The notes under the pieces were generated by a model. That model ran no database searches. It had not been told where the DNA came from and saw nothing but the letters and a program-made list of their open reading frames with translations. Below, in pieces: positions 1-6,674 of a stretch of DNA of 7,886 bases (positions are counted from its first letter, which is position 1; the number at the start of each line of letters is the position of its first letter). Origin of the DNA: Acidimicrobiia bacterium (GTDB taxonomy: Bacteria > Actinomycetota > Acidimicrobiia > Spongiisociales > UBA5794). The stretch covers positions 1 to 7,886 of the forward strand of contig JABDIW010000218.1 of the NCBI GenBank assembly GCA_013003515.1, written 5' to 3'. The translations under genes were made by a program, and so were the position numbers.

Positions 1-296
1 CTCGTCATCAGGTAGTCGATGGCACCGCCCATGTGCTTGCCCGCCTTGTCGATCTCGAGGGCCATCATCAACTTGCCGGCCTCGTCCGGCTCGGCGACCG
101 TCTCGCCGTCGTACAGGTCGGGAGCCAGCGTCACGAAGCCCTCGGCTGCGAAGCGGTCGGCGACCCCTTTGATGTGGGGGACCAGCCCCCACCACTCCTG
201 GATCACGATCAGACCGGGGCCCGATCCGCTCTCGGGGACCGCCAGGTACCCCGACGCCTCCTTGCCGTTCGACTGAAACTGCACCATCTCGCCCAT
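1..296 (-). CDS. dienelactone hydrolase family protein (5' part only, runs off left edge)
   Basis: The first 98 residues of an alpha/beta hydrolase of the dienelactone hydrolase (carboxymethylenebutenolidase) family are visible; the catalytic Cys/Asp/His region lies beyond the edge. The N-terminus shows the family pattern: an opening beta strand with QSNGKEASGYLAVP, the core strand and loop GLIVIQEWWGLVPHI (residues 28-42) containing the conserved Glu34 that interacts with the nucleophile in characterised members, then FVTLAPDLYDGE (residues 54-65). The ATG at 296 is preferred over the GTG at 299 because AGGAGG (minus strand, 304-309) sits 7 nt upstream of it. It lies 51 nt downstream of the preceding minus-strand gene and could share its transcript. 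Family members hydrolyse lactones or esters in the cytoplasm; the substrate here cannot be told. A link to the hydrogenase is not evident. Confidence 0.88.
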   Translation of the reverse strand, partial: MGEMVQFQSNGKEASGYLAVPESGSGPGLIVIQEWWGLVPHIKGVADRFAAEGFVTLAPDLYDGETVAEPDEAGKLMMALEIDKAGKHMGGAIDYLMT

Positions 297-303
297 CACG
301 ACA

Positions 304-309
304 CCTCCT
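304..309 (-). promoter_or_regulatory. ribosome binding site of the dienelactone hydrolase gene
   Basis: A perfect AGGAGG on the minus strand, 7 nt before the ATG at 296 and only 4 nt before the GTG at 299. It supports the ATG as the start. Confidence 0.75.
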
Positions 310-347
310 GTCCGTGACGCTACGACGCGGCAGGAGCCGCCGACAAC

Positions 348-1115
348 TCAGGCAGCGAGCAATGAGCGGTTGGTGGCGTCGAGCTGGGCCGCCGTCAGCC
401 GCTGCAGTTGGCGGGCGACGGTGCCGTCGATGACGTCGCACACCCAGTCCCAGTGGAGCGCAACGATGTCGCCCGACCCCAGCGTCGGTGCCAGGCGGTA
501 TCCGTCCTCGGCGACCCGGGCGACCTCGGGCAATGCGGGTCCCAGATCGAGCCGGTTCCCGTCCCAGACGAGCCGCGGCGTTTCGACGACGACGGTGGCT
601 CCATCGACCGCCATCACGGTGCCCCAGCGGATTCGGCACTGGTCGAGGATGCGCAGCGGCTCTTCGGGCATACCGCTGCGCAACAGACCCACCCAGGGAT
701 AGACGGAGAGCACATGGAAGTTGTGATGTGGCGCCGGCAGCGTCGCCACCGCGGCATCGAAGGCCTCCCGACCATCGAGCGTGGTTCGCTCGCCGAAACG
801 GTCTGCGATGTGGCGGGCCAGCACCGGGGCAGGAACCGCGGCGAGCAGATCGTTCCCCAACCAGTACGCGCTGACGACACGGTCGTCGAGTGGGTCGGGA
901 ATCCCGTTGCTGTGTGCAATCAGCTCCAGATAGGGCCAGGCGCCCTCGAAAGCCTGGGCGATCTCGACGAGCCCGGGGTCGGTGACACCCGCCGCCGTGT
1001 ATTCGAGGACGGCGCGGGCGTCATCCGGCCCGCAGTACCCCAGCTGGTTGGGTGGGAATGCGAACCGGGCGAAACGCTGAACCCCGTCCGTCCCGGGGAC
1101 GGCTCCGCCCGTCAT
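348..1115 (-). CDS. conserved protein of unknown function, probably DUF6390 family
   Basis: A 255-residue soluble protein with no signal peptide or membrane segment. I recognise the style of the actinobacterial DUF6390 family, which I recall occurring near [NiFe] hydrogenase genes, but no function is known to me. Notable blocks are NQLGYCGPDD (residues 23-32), AYWLGNDLL (83-91), HHNFHVLSVYPW (130-141), LDQCRIRWG (157-165) and LHWDWVCD (220-227). Their Cys and His residues (C28, H130, H131, H134, C160, H221, C226) are potential metal or cluster ligands; that is inference. The start is the ATG at 1115, whose first bases overlap the stop of the upstream transporter gene (ATGA). No Shine-Dalgarno sequence is visible, so translation is probably coupled. 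The same frame stays open upstream to 1799, but that extension is Arg-rich shadow translation of the transporter gene and is not coding. Confidence 0.8.
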   Translation of the reverse strand: MTGGAVPGTDGVQRFARFAFPPNQLGYCGPDDARAVLEYTAAGVTDPGLVEIAQAFEGAWPYLELIAHSNGIPDPLDDRVVSAYWLGNDLLAAVPAPVLARHIADRFGERTTLDGREAFDAAVATLPAPHHNFHVLSVYPWVGLLRSGMPEEPLRILDQCRIRWGTVMAVDGATVVVETPRLVWDGNRLDLGPALPEVARVAEDGYRLAPTLGSGDIVALHWDWVCDVIDGTVARQLQRLTAAQLDATNRSLLAA

Positions 1116-2041
1116 GTGATGATGGGGCGACGGGACCGCAGCGCGGTGGCGATGGCCAGCGCGGCGCCGGCGGTGACCAGGCCGAGGCCAGCCGCCGACG
1201 GCAGAGCAGCACCGTCGATGCCGGTACGCAGTAGGGCGGTGATCACGGCGCCGAACACGAGCACGGCAGTGACGTCGACCGCCGGTGCCCGCTCGAGCGC
1301 TCCGTACCAGGAGGTCACGTACAGCGACAGGGTCAGAGCCGTGGGGGCGATCCAGGCCCACTCGGCCGCGCCAAGGGTGGCAAGACCGGAGAAGGCGCCG
1401 GTCACCAGCCCGTATCCGACGAGTACGACGGCGCCAAGCCCAAGTCGGGCCGCCGCCGCCTTCGAAGACGGCACCCGCTTCAGGACACGCTTGGCCACGA
1501 TCACCTCGATGGACCACAGCAGGGTCGCCCCGAGAATCAGCCACTCGCCGGTGCCCCAGGTGATGTCGGCGATTCCGCCGATCAGCATGAACTGGCCGGC
1601 GGCCAGCAGGGCGATGGCGGCAACGTGAGGGGCCTTGATCTTCTCGCCGAGCAGCGGAACCGCGAGGAGCGCCACCCAGATGACCAGCGTCTTGTGGATG
1701 AACGCAGCCTGCCCGGTGGACGCCCGTGACAGGCCTTCGAAGAACATGAGGAACGGAGTGCTGCCGCCGATCACGCCGATGACGAAAAGAGCGACCCAAT
1801 CACTACGCGAGATCGGCCCGGACTGCCGGGACGATGCCCGGGAGCGAGTGACGACGACGGCAATGACGAGGACGATGCCGGCCGCAACCAGGTTCTTCGC
1901 GGTGGTGTAGGTGGCGCTGCTGATCCCGGCCTCGCGCCACGCCCGCACTCCGAAGCCGTTGGTGTAGACGGCGATCCCGCTGACTACGGCTGTCACGGCC
2001 GCCAGTCCGATGCCCCACGTGCGCGTCCTTGGTATCTGCAT
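1112..2041 (-). CDS. EamA/DMT-superfamily transporter
   Basis: A 309-residue integral membrane protein with about ten hydrophobic segments arranged as two similar halves (roughly residues 10-155 and 165-300), the tandem EamA layout of the drug/metabolite transporter superfamily. The first half ends with the typical stretch around EGLSRASTGQAAFIHKTLV (residues 102-120), then a hydrophobic helix and LLGEKIK (130-136), matching the family pattern of a small-residue turn, helix and LGE motif. The ATG at 2041 has AGGAG on the minus strand (2049-2053) 7 nt upstream. It is the first gene of the minus-strand group and is divergent from the hydrogenase operon. Its stop overlaps the ATG of the next gene by 4 nt. 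Substrates in this superfamily range from amino acids to nucleotides and cannot be predicted here. The context suggests, without proof, a role linked to the hydrogenase module. Confidence 0.88.
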   Translation of the reverse strand: MQIPRTRTWGIGLAAVTAVVSGIAVYTNGFGVRAWREAGISSATYTTAKNLVAAGIVLVIAVVVTRSRASSRQSGPISRSDWVALFVIGVIGGSTPFLMFFEGLSRASTGQAAFIHKTLVIWVALLAVPLLGEKIKAPHVAAIALLAAGQFMLIGGIADITWGTGEWLILGATLLWSIEVIVAKRVLKRVPSSKAAAARLGLGAVVLVGYGLVTGAFSGLATLGAAEWAWIAPTALTLSLYVTSWYGALERAPAVDVTAVLVFGAVITALLRTGIDGAALPSAAGLGLVTAGAALAIATALRSRRPIIT

Positions 2042-2189
2042 GGTCGATCTCCTGGGCTCGCCTCAGGGCAATAGTGCCTGGGCACGCTCGGCGTCGTCCT
2101 CGGTACATCGGCAGCTTGCAACCATCGAAGGTCCCTAACGGCTCCTTCGCCCCCTCCGTACCTTGGCGGAGTCGAGGAGAGGTCCAGAG
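2042..2189. promoter_or_regulatory. divergent promoter region between transporter and hydrogenase operon
   Basis: This 148-bp non-coding gap separates two divergent first genes, so it must hold both promoters or be read through. I see no convincing pair of -35 and -10 boxes in either direction. A TANNNT-type -10 candidate for the operon is TACCTT at 2159-2164, with no good -35. Symmetric elements include CAGGGCA (2064-2070) facing TGCCTG (2075-2080), an imperfect inverted repeat, and the overlapping palindrome TGCCTGGGCA (2075-2084). AAGGTCCCTAA (2128-2138) reads on the minus strand as TTAGGGACCTT, close to one half of the mycobacterial DosR box. All specific sites here are low confidence. 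Confidence 0.6.
2175..2182 (+). promoter_or_regulatory. ribosome binding site of hyhB
   Basis: AGGAGAGG lies 7 nt upstream of the ATG at 2190. It would fall inside the coding region if translation began at the in-frame TTG at 2163, so it decides for the ATG. Confidence 0.75.
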
Positions 2190-3305
2190 ATGGTGAGGCC
2201 AGTCGTCGAACTCGATCGAGAGGGCATTGATCGCCTGATCGCTCAACTCGGGGATAGCGGCTTCACAGTCATCGCACCGACCCTCTCGGATGGCACCATC
2301 TCGCATGGGCCCATCTCCTCTTCGCAAGACCTCCCGGTGGGGTGGACGGAAGTCCAGGATGCCGGGACCTATCGCCTGACTCGTCGTGAAGACGACGCTC
2401 TCTTCGGCTACGCGGTGGGCCCCCACTCCTGGAAACGCTTCCTCCACCCCCCGGAGGTCGTTGTATGGCAGGGAGACGGCGGAATGACGCCGCTCGACCT
2501 CGCACCGCCCCCCCGCTACGCCTTCTTCGGCGTTCGTCCCTGTGAGATGGCAGCGATCTCGATTCAGGACAAGGTCTTCCTGGACTCCGGCTTCTCCGAC
2601 GACGTGTATCGCAGCCGCCGCACTGATGCGTTCATCGTCGAGGTCGAGTGCTACGAACCTGGTGGCACCTGCTTCTGCGCGTCGATGGGAACAGGCCCAG
2701 GTGCCGTCGAAGGCGCCGACCTCGTCGTTTCCGAGATCCTCGACGATGAACATCGCTTCGTGGTTCGCGCTGGCTCCGATGCCGGGGAAGAGGTCCTGGC
2801 TGCCCTCGGGGCCGCTGAAGCCGAGACCGACGTCATCGCCGCTGCCGAACAGGTTGTCGCCGACGCTGCCGCACGCATGGGTCGCACGCTCGACACCGAT
2901 GGTCTGCGGGCCGCGCTCACTGCGCAGGCGCAGTCAGAGCGTTGGGACGAGATCGCTGCTCGCTGTCTCACGTGCGCCAACTGCACGATGGCCTGTCCCA
3001 CCTGTTTCTGCGCCGGCATCGATGACTCGCTCTCGCTCGATGGTGCGGTTGCGACCAGGACCCGTCGATGGGACAGCTGCTTCGGGCTCGAGTTCTCCTA
3101 CATCCATGGCGGGTCGCTGCGCACTTCCGCCGCATCGCGCTATCGGCAGTGGATCACCCACAAGCTCTCCACCTGGTGGGACCAGTTCGGGTCCTCGGGG
3201 TGCGTTGGATGCGGGCGATGCATCACCTGGTGCCCGGTTGGCATCGACATCACGGCCGAGGCAACGGCGATGCTCGCCGAGGCTCGATCGGAGGAGGCGT
3301 CGTGA
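2190..3305 (+). CDS. hyhB: Hyh hydrogenase Fe-S subunit (sulfhydrogenase beta-subunit type)
   Basis: A 371-residue cytoplasmic electron-transfer subunit, close to the length of about 370 usual for the beta subunit of group 3b hydrogenases and related to the A subunit of anaerobic sulfite reductase. The N-terminal two thirds carries family signatures YAFFGVRPCEMAAI (residues 110-123) and CYEPGGTCFCASMGTGP (154-170). The C-terminal ferredoxin-like part has two 4Fe-4S motifs: C259-x2-C262-x2-C265-x3-C269 and C338-x2-C341-x2-C344-x3-C348, plus C272 and C274. It should carry electrons between the small subunit and the flavoprotein. In group 3b enzymes the beta and gamma subunits have also been linked to sulfur reduction in vitro. 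The ATG at 2190 is chosen over TTG 2163 because of the Shine-Dalgarno sequence just before it. It is the first gene of the operon. Confidence 0.92.
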   Translation: MVRPVVELDREGIDRLIAQLGDSGFTVIAPTLSDGTISHGPISSSQDLPVGWTEVQDAGTYRLTRREDDALFGYAVGPHSWKRFLHPPEVVVWQGDGGMTPLDLAPPPRYAFFGVRPCEMAAISIQDKVFLDSGFSDDVYRSRRTDAFIVEVECYEPGGTCFCASMGTGPGAVEGADLVVSEILDDEHRFVVRAGSDAGEEVLAALGAAEAETDVIAAAEQVVADAAARMGRTLDTDGLRAALTAQAQSERWDEIAARCLTCANCTMACPTCFCAGIDDSLSLDGAVATRTRRWDSCFGLEFSYIHGGSLRTSAASRYRQWITHKLSTWWDQFGSSGCVGCGRCITWCPVGIDITAEATAMLAEARSEEAS

Positions 3306-3763
3306 GCAACACCATGGCCCAGATCAAGGACCTGAAGTTCTTCTCGGGCCTGAAACGTCGGCATCTGGAGGTGCTGGCTGCCCTCGCCAAGGAGATCGAG
3401 GTCGAGAAGGGCACATACATCTTCCGGGAAGGCGATGACGCCCTCCGTTGCCTCGTCGTCCTGTCGGGTGACGTCGCTCTCGAGCTGCCGATGCAGGGTC
3501 GCGACCCTCGCACCGTGCAAACCGTTCATGACGGCGACGTCCTCGGCTGGTCCTGGTTGTACCCGCCGCATCGATGGACATTCGATGCCCGGGCGGTGAC
3601 CGACGTGACAGCCCTGGTGTTCGATGCCGAGCAGCTTCGGGCGGTCAAAGACAGCGACCATGAGCTCGGGTTCCAGCTGATGACCCGGTTCGGCAAGGTG
3701 ATGGTGAGCCGCCTCCAGGCCACCCGGATGCGACTGATGGATCTCTATGGCAACGGCGACTGA
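3302..3763 (+). CDS. stand-alone cyclic-nucleotide-binding-fold protein in the hydrogenase operon
   Basis: A 153-residue protein consisting of one Crp/PKA-type ligand-binding beta-roll and short helices, with no helix-turn-helix domain. Visible family features are LKFFSGLKRRHLEVLAALA (residues 11-29), YIFREGDDALRCLVVLSGDVAL (39-60) and the pocket region GDVLGWSWLYPPHRWTFDARA (78-98). In canonical cAMP binders this pocket has Gly-Glu followed by Arg-Ser/Thr-Ala; here it reads GD...GWSWLYPP...RWTFDARA, so cAMP binding is doubtful. It cannot regulate transcription as a classical Crp/FNR protein. A ligand-sensing or structural role on the hydrogenase is inference from its position between two subunit genes. 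The GTG at 3302 overlaps the hyhB stop (GTGA) and follows GGAGGAGG at 3290-3297; an in-frame ATG at 3314 is a less likely alternative. Confidence 0.85.
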   Translation: MSNTMAQIKDLKFFSGLKRRHLEVLAALAKEIEVEKGTYIFREGDDALRCLVVLSGDVALELPMQGRDPRTVQTVHDGDVLGWSWLYPPHRWTFDARAVTDVTALVFDAEQLRAVKDSDHELGFQLMTRFGKVMVSRLQATRMRLMDLYGNGD

Positions 3764-4589
3764 GCTCTCGATACCGCAACTGCTCGACCCGATGCCGTGC
3801 GTGGTCCGTGCCGTCAACCGCGAGACGCACGACACCATCACCCTGGAGGTGGAGCCTGCCGAGCCCTATCACTTCGAGCCCGGGCAGATCACGATGGTCT
3901 ACAAGCACGGGGTCGGCGAGATCCCGATCTCGATCTCGAGCGATCCCGATCGCCACGACCGCATCTCCCAGACGGTGCGCGGTGTCGGCGCAGTCTCGAA
4001 GGCGATCATCGCCTCTCACCCCGGGGATGTGCTGGGGATTCGAGGCCCCTTCGGGGTCGGTTGGCCCATCGACCAGGCGGAAGGCGGCGACGTCGCCATC
4101 ATCGGGGGTGGCATCGGCCTCGCCCCGCTGCGCTCGATCGTCTACCGGGTTCTCAACCGGCGCGACCGCTTCGGGGCGGTGGTCATCCTCGTCGGCGCCC
4201 GCACGCCCAAGGACATCGTGTTCGCCGAAGAGCTGCGCGAGTGGGGTAGCCGTTTCGACATCGACGTGAATGTCACGGTCGACACCGCCGACCGCGGCTG
4301 GCACGGGCCGGTGGGCGTCGTCACCAACATGATTCCGAGGGCGCCGTGGGACTCGTCGAAGGTCACAGCGTTCGTCTGTGGCCCGGAGGTCATGATGCGC
4401 TTCACGGCGCGGGCGCTGCGTGAGGACGATGTCCCGATGGACAAGGTCTACGTGACGATGGAGCGCAACATGCAGTGCGGCGTGGGTCTCTGTGGGCACT
4501 GTCAGTGGGGCTCGCACTTCGTCTGTCGCGAGGGTCCCGTCTTCCGCTACGACACCGTCGCCGAGCTGTTCCGGATCCGGGGGGTGTGA
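3747..4589 (+). CDS. hyhG: Hyh hydrogenase FAD/NAD(P)-binding 2Fe-2S subunit (sulfhydrogenase gamma-subunit type)
   Basis: A 280-residue oxidoreductase of the ferredoxin-NADP reductase / PyrK-like family, the subunit that exchanges hydride with NAD(P)H in group 3b hydrogenases. An N-terminal beta-barrel (about residues 16-105) has the flavin-binding signature PGQITMVYKHGVGEIPISIS (45-64). A Rossmann domain follows with VAIIGGGIGLAPLRSIVYR (116-134) and VTAFVCGPEVMMRFTARAL (206-224). The C-terminus holds a 2Fe-2S site, C244-x4-C249-x2-C252-x7-C260. NADH versus NADPH preference cannot be read by eye. The start overlaps the previous gene by 17 nt and has no clear Shine-Dalgarno sequence; an in-frame ATG at 3792 is possible but would remove part of the normal N-terminus, so ATG 3747 is preferred, with translation probably coupled. 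Confidence 0.92.
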   Translation: MATATELSIPQLLDPMPCVVRAVNRETHDTITLEVEPAEPYHFEPGQITMVYKHGVGEIPISISSDPDRHDRISQTVRGVGAVSKAIIASHPGDVLGIRGPFGVGWPIDQAEGGDVAIIGGGIGLAPLRSIVYRVLNRRDRFGAVVILVGARTPKDIVFAEELREWGSRFDIDVNVTVDTADRGWHGPVGVVTNMIPRAPWDSSKVTAFVCGPEVMMRFTARALREDDVPMDKVYVTMERNMQCGVGLCGHCQWGSHFVCREGPVFRYDTVAELFRIRGV

Positions 4590-4590
4590 C

Positions 4591-5385
4591 GTGAGGCCAC
4601 TGGAGGAGCGTCAACCCACGCTTGCCGTCTACAAGTTCGCCTCCTGCGACGGGTGTCAGCTGTCACTGCTCGACTGCGAGGACGAGCTCCTCGCGGTTGC
4701 CGGCGCCATCCAGATCGCCAACTTCCCCGAGGCCTCCCGTGAGGTGCTCCCTGGACCGTACGACGTGGTGCTGGTGGAAGGGTCCATCACGACTCCCCAC
4801 GATGAGGAGCGAATCCACGACATCCGCCGTGCCGCCGGGGTGCTGATCACGATCGGTGCCTGCGCCACCGCCGGGGGAATCCAGGCGCTGCGCAACTGGA
4901 AGGACGTCGACGACTTCGTCAACATCGTCTACGCCAACCCCCAGTACATCGAGACCCTCGAGACTTCGACGCCGATCTCGGATCACGTCGACGTGGACCT
5001 GGAACTGCGTGGCTGCCCGATCGACAAGGGCCAGCTGGTCGAGGTCATCGCGGCCTACCTGCAGGGCCGCAAGCCCACTATCCCGACGTATTCGGTGTGC
5101 GTCGAGTGCAAGCGCCGTGGCACGCCGTGTGTGATGGTGAAAGGAACCCCCTGCCTGGGACCCGTCACCCAGGCCGGGTGCAACGGGCTGTGCCCTGCCT
5201 ATGACCGTGGGTGTTTCGGCTGCTTCGGGCCCATGGAGAGCCCTAACACGGCGGCACTCGCCGACCAGTGGCACGCCCTGGGCATCCCGGCGAATCGGAT
5301 ATCCGAAGCGTTCCGCAGCTTCAACGCCTGGTCAGGGGCGTTCCGCGAAGAGTCCGACCGGTGGGAAGAGAGGAGCCCGGTGTGA
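4591..5385 (+). CDS. hyhS: group 3b-type [NiFe] hydrogenase small subunit
   Basis: A 264-residue small subunit that relays electrons from the NiFe site through three Fe-S clusters. It has no Tat (twin-arginine) signal peptide, so the enzyme is cytoplasmic. Proximal cluster ligands are expected at C19 and C22 (CDGCQLSLLDCE, residues 19-30), C91 (GACATAGG, 89-96) and C142 (RGCPI, 140-144). The C-terminal cysteines C170, C173, C180, C188, C197, C201, C208 and C211 fit two further 4Fe-4S clusters, with the typical string CLGPVTQAGCNGLCPAYDRG (188-207). Length matches the delta subunit of archaeal sulfhydrogenases (about 260). The GTG at 4591 is one base after the hyhG stop and follows a G-rich stretch (4579-4586) that could serve as ribosome binding site; the frame is open upstream to 4492, but that part lies inside hyhG and has no family similarity. 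Confidence 0.93.
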   Translation: MRPLEERQPTLAVYKFASCDGCQLSLLDCEDELLAVAGAIQIANFPEASREVLPGPYDVVLVEGSITTPHDEERIHDIRRAAGVLITIGACATAGGIQALRNWKDVDDFVNIVYANPQYIETLETSTPISDHVDVDLELRGCPIDKGQLVEVIAAYLQGRKPTIPTYSVCVECKRRGTPCVMVKGTPCLGPVTQAGCNGLCPAYDRGCFGCFGPMESPNTAALADQWHALGIPANRISEAFRSFNAWSGAFREESDRWEERSPV

Positions 5386-6674
5386 GCGAGGTACGGCGAG
5401 TCGAGGTCGACTACCTGGCACGCGTCGAGGGTGAGGGCTCGATGAAGGTGATGGTGCGCGACGGCGTTGTGGAGGAAGTCGAGTTCGGCATCTTCGAGCC
5501 GCCCCGGTTCTACGAGGCGTTCATGGTCGGTCGCCAGTTCACCGAAGCACCTGACATCACCGCTCGTATCTGCGGGATCTGCCCCATCGCCTATCAAATG
5601 AGCTCGGTGCACGCCATGGAGGACGCCTGCGGGGTGACCGTTGACGGTCAGCTACGCGAGCTGCGCCGACTCATCTACTGCGGCGAGTGGATCGAGTCAC
5701 ACGGACTCCACATCTACCTGCTTCATGCTCCCGACTTCCTCGGGTACGAGTCGGCGGTGCACATGGCTGCCGACCACCGCGAGCTGGTCGAACAAGGCCT
5801 GCAGCTGAAGAAGGTCGGCAACGACATCGTGACCCTGGTCGGAGGCCGCGAGATCCACCCGATCAATGTCAAGGTCGGCGGCTTCTACAAGCTGCCGGCC
5901 AAGAGCGATCTCGATGCGTTGGCCGGCAAGCTGGAGTGGGCGCGGGAGGCGGCGTTGAACACCGTCGAGGTGGTCGCCGGCTTCGACTATCCCGATGTCG
6001 AGATCGACTACGAGTTCGTCTCGGTGTGCCACCCCGACGAGTACCCGTTCAGCGAGGGGAACATCGTCTCGAACAAGGGCATCGACATCCCTGCGAGCGG
6101 GTTCAACGACGTGTTCACAGAGGAGCACGTCGAGCGATCGAATGCCCTGCAATCACGGGTGAAGGAGCGGGGCGCCTATCACGTCGGCCCGATGGCGCGC
6201 TACGCCCTCAACTACGAGAAGTTGACCGACTCGGCGAAGAAGGCGGCGGCCAACGTCGGCCTCGGTGAGGTCGTCCTCAACCCGTTCAAGTCGATCATCG
6301 TGCGGGCCGTCGAGATGGTCTACGCCTGCGACGAGGCTCTCCGGATCATCGATGCCTACGAGCCAGGTGGGCCGGCGTCCGTACCTGTGGAGCCGAAGGC
6401 GGCAGTCGGCCATGGCGCCACGGAGGCCCCGCGGGGAATGCTCTATCACCGATACGAGATCGCCGACGACGGCTCGATCGTGACCGCGCAGATCGCACCG
6501 CCCACGGCACAGAACCAGCTGATCATCGAGAACGATCTCCGCGTGGTTCTCGAGGACAACCTGGACCTACCCGACGACGACCTGTCGTGGCGTCTCGAGC
6601 AGTCGATTCGCAACTACGACCCGTGCATCTCGTGCGCCACTCACTTCCTCAAGCTGGAGATCGACCGTGGTTGA
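5382..6674 (+). CDS. hyhL: group 3b-type [NiFe] hydrogenase large (catalytic) subunit
   Basis: A 430-residue catalytic subunit that interconverts H2 with protons and electrons. The L1 motif RICGICPIAYQ (residues 62-72) supplies C64 and C67. The L2 motif DPCISCATH (413-421) supplies C415 and C418. These four cysteines bind the Ni-Fe(CN)2CO centre. The form RICGICP followed by Tyr-Gln without the His of group 1 enzymes is typical of group 3b and its relatives. Other conserved blocks are GREIHPINVKVGG (155-167), GHGATEAPRGMLYH (343-356) and IAPPTAQN (371-378). Nine residues, FLKLEIDRG, follow His421 and are the tail expected to be cut off after nickel insertion. The GTG at 5382 overlaps the hyhS stop (GTGA), with AGGAG (5371-5375) 6 nt upstream. 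Length agrees with the roughly 430 residues usual for this group. No degenerate motif is seen, so the enzyme should be active. Confidence 0.95.
   Translation: MSEVRRVEVDYLARVEGEGSMKVMVRDGVVEEVEFGIFEPPRFYEAFMVGRQFTEAPDITARICGICPIAYQMSSVHAMEDACGVTVDGQLRELRRLIYCGEWIESHGLHIYLLHAPDFLGYESAVHMAADHRELVEQGLQLKKVGNDIVTLVGGREIHPINVKVGGFYKLPAKSDLDALAGKLEWAREAALNTVEVVAGFDYPDVEIDYEFVSVCHPDEYPFSEGNIVSNKGIDIPASGFNDVFTEEHVERSNALQSRVKERGAYHVGPMARYALNYEKLTDSAKKAAANVGLGEVVLNPFKSIIVRAVEMVYACDEALRIIDAYEPGGPASVPVEPKAAVGHGATEAPRGMLYHRYEIADDGSIVTAQIAPPTAQNQLIIENDLRVVLEDNLDLPDDDLSWRLEQSIRNYDPCISCATHFLKLEIDRG

Noticed and set aside
327..340. Small hairpin GCGGC-AGGA-GCCGC between the unknown protein gene and the dienelactone hydrolase gene.
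   Set aside because: Only five base pairs and no following T-run on either strand; expected by chance in such GC-rich sequence.
408..1628. A 406-codon plus-strand open frame opposite the transporter and unknown protein.
   Set aside because: High-GC DNA gives long antisense frames; its product has no recognisable domain and odd composition, while both minus-strand genes opposite it are convincing.
1116..1799. An in-frame upstream extension of the unknown protein gene to 1799 on the minus strand, giving a 483-residue product.
   Set aside because: The extension is Arg/His-rich shadow translation of the EamA transporter gene. The ATGA junction at 1112-1115 and the protein-like composition only after Met at 1115 support the shorter gene.
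2163..2189. TTG at 2163 as the start of hyhB.
   Set aside because: It would put the strong AGGAGAGG ribosome site inside the gene; ATG 2190 follows that site at normal spacing.
1803..2753. A 316-codon minus-strand open frame across the divergent promoter and hyhB.
   Set aside because: It crosses the intergenic region and two well-supported genes in other frames, and its product shows no family features.
3645..4517. A 290-codon minus-strand open frame opposite hyhG.
   Set aside because: Its His/Arg/Asp-rich product is typical antisense translation of a high-GC gene; hyhG is clearly real.
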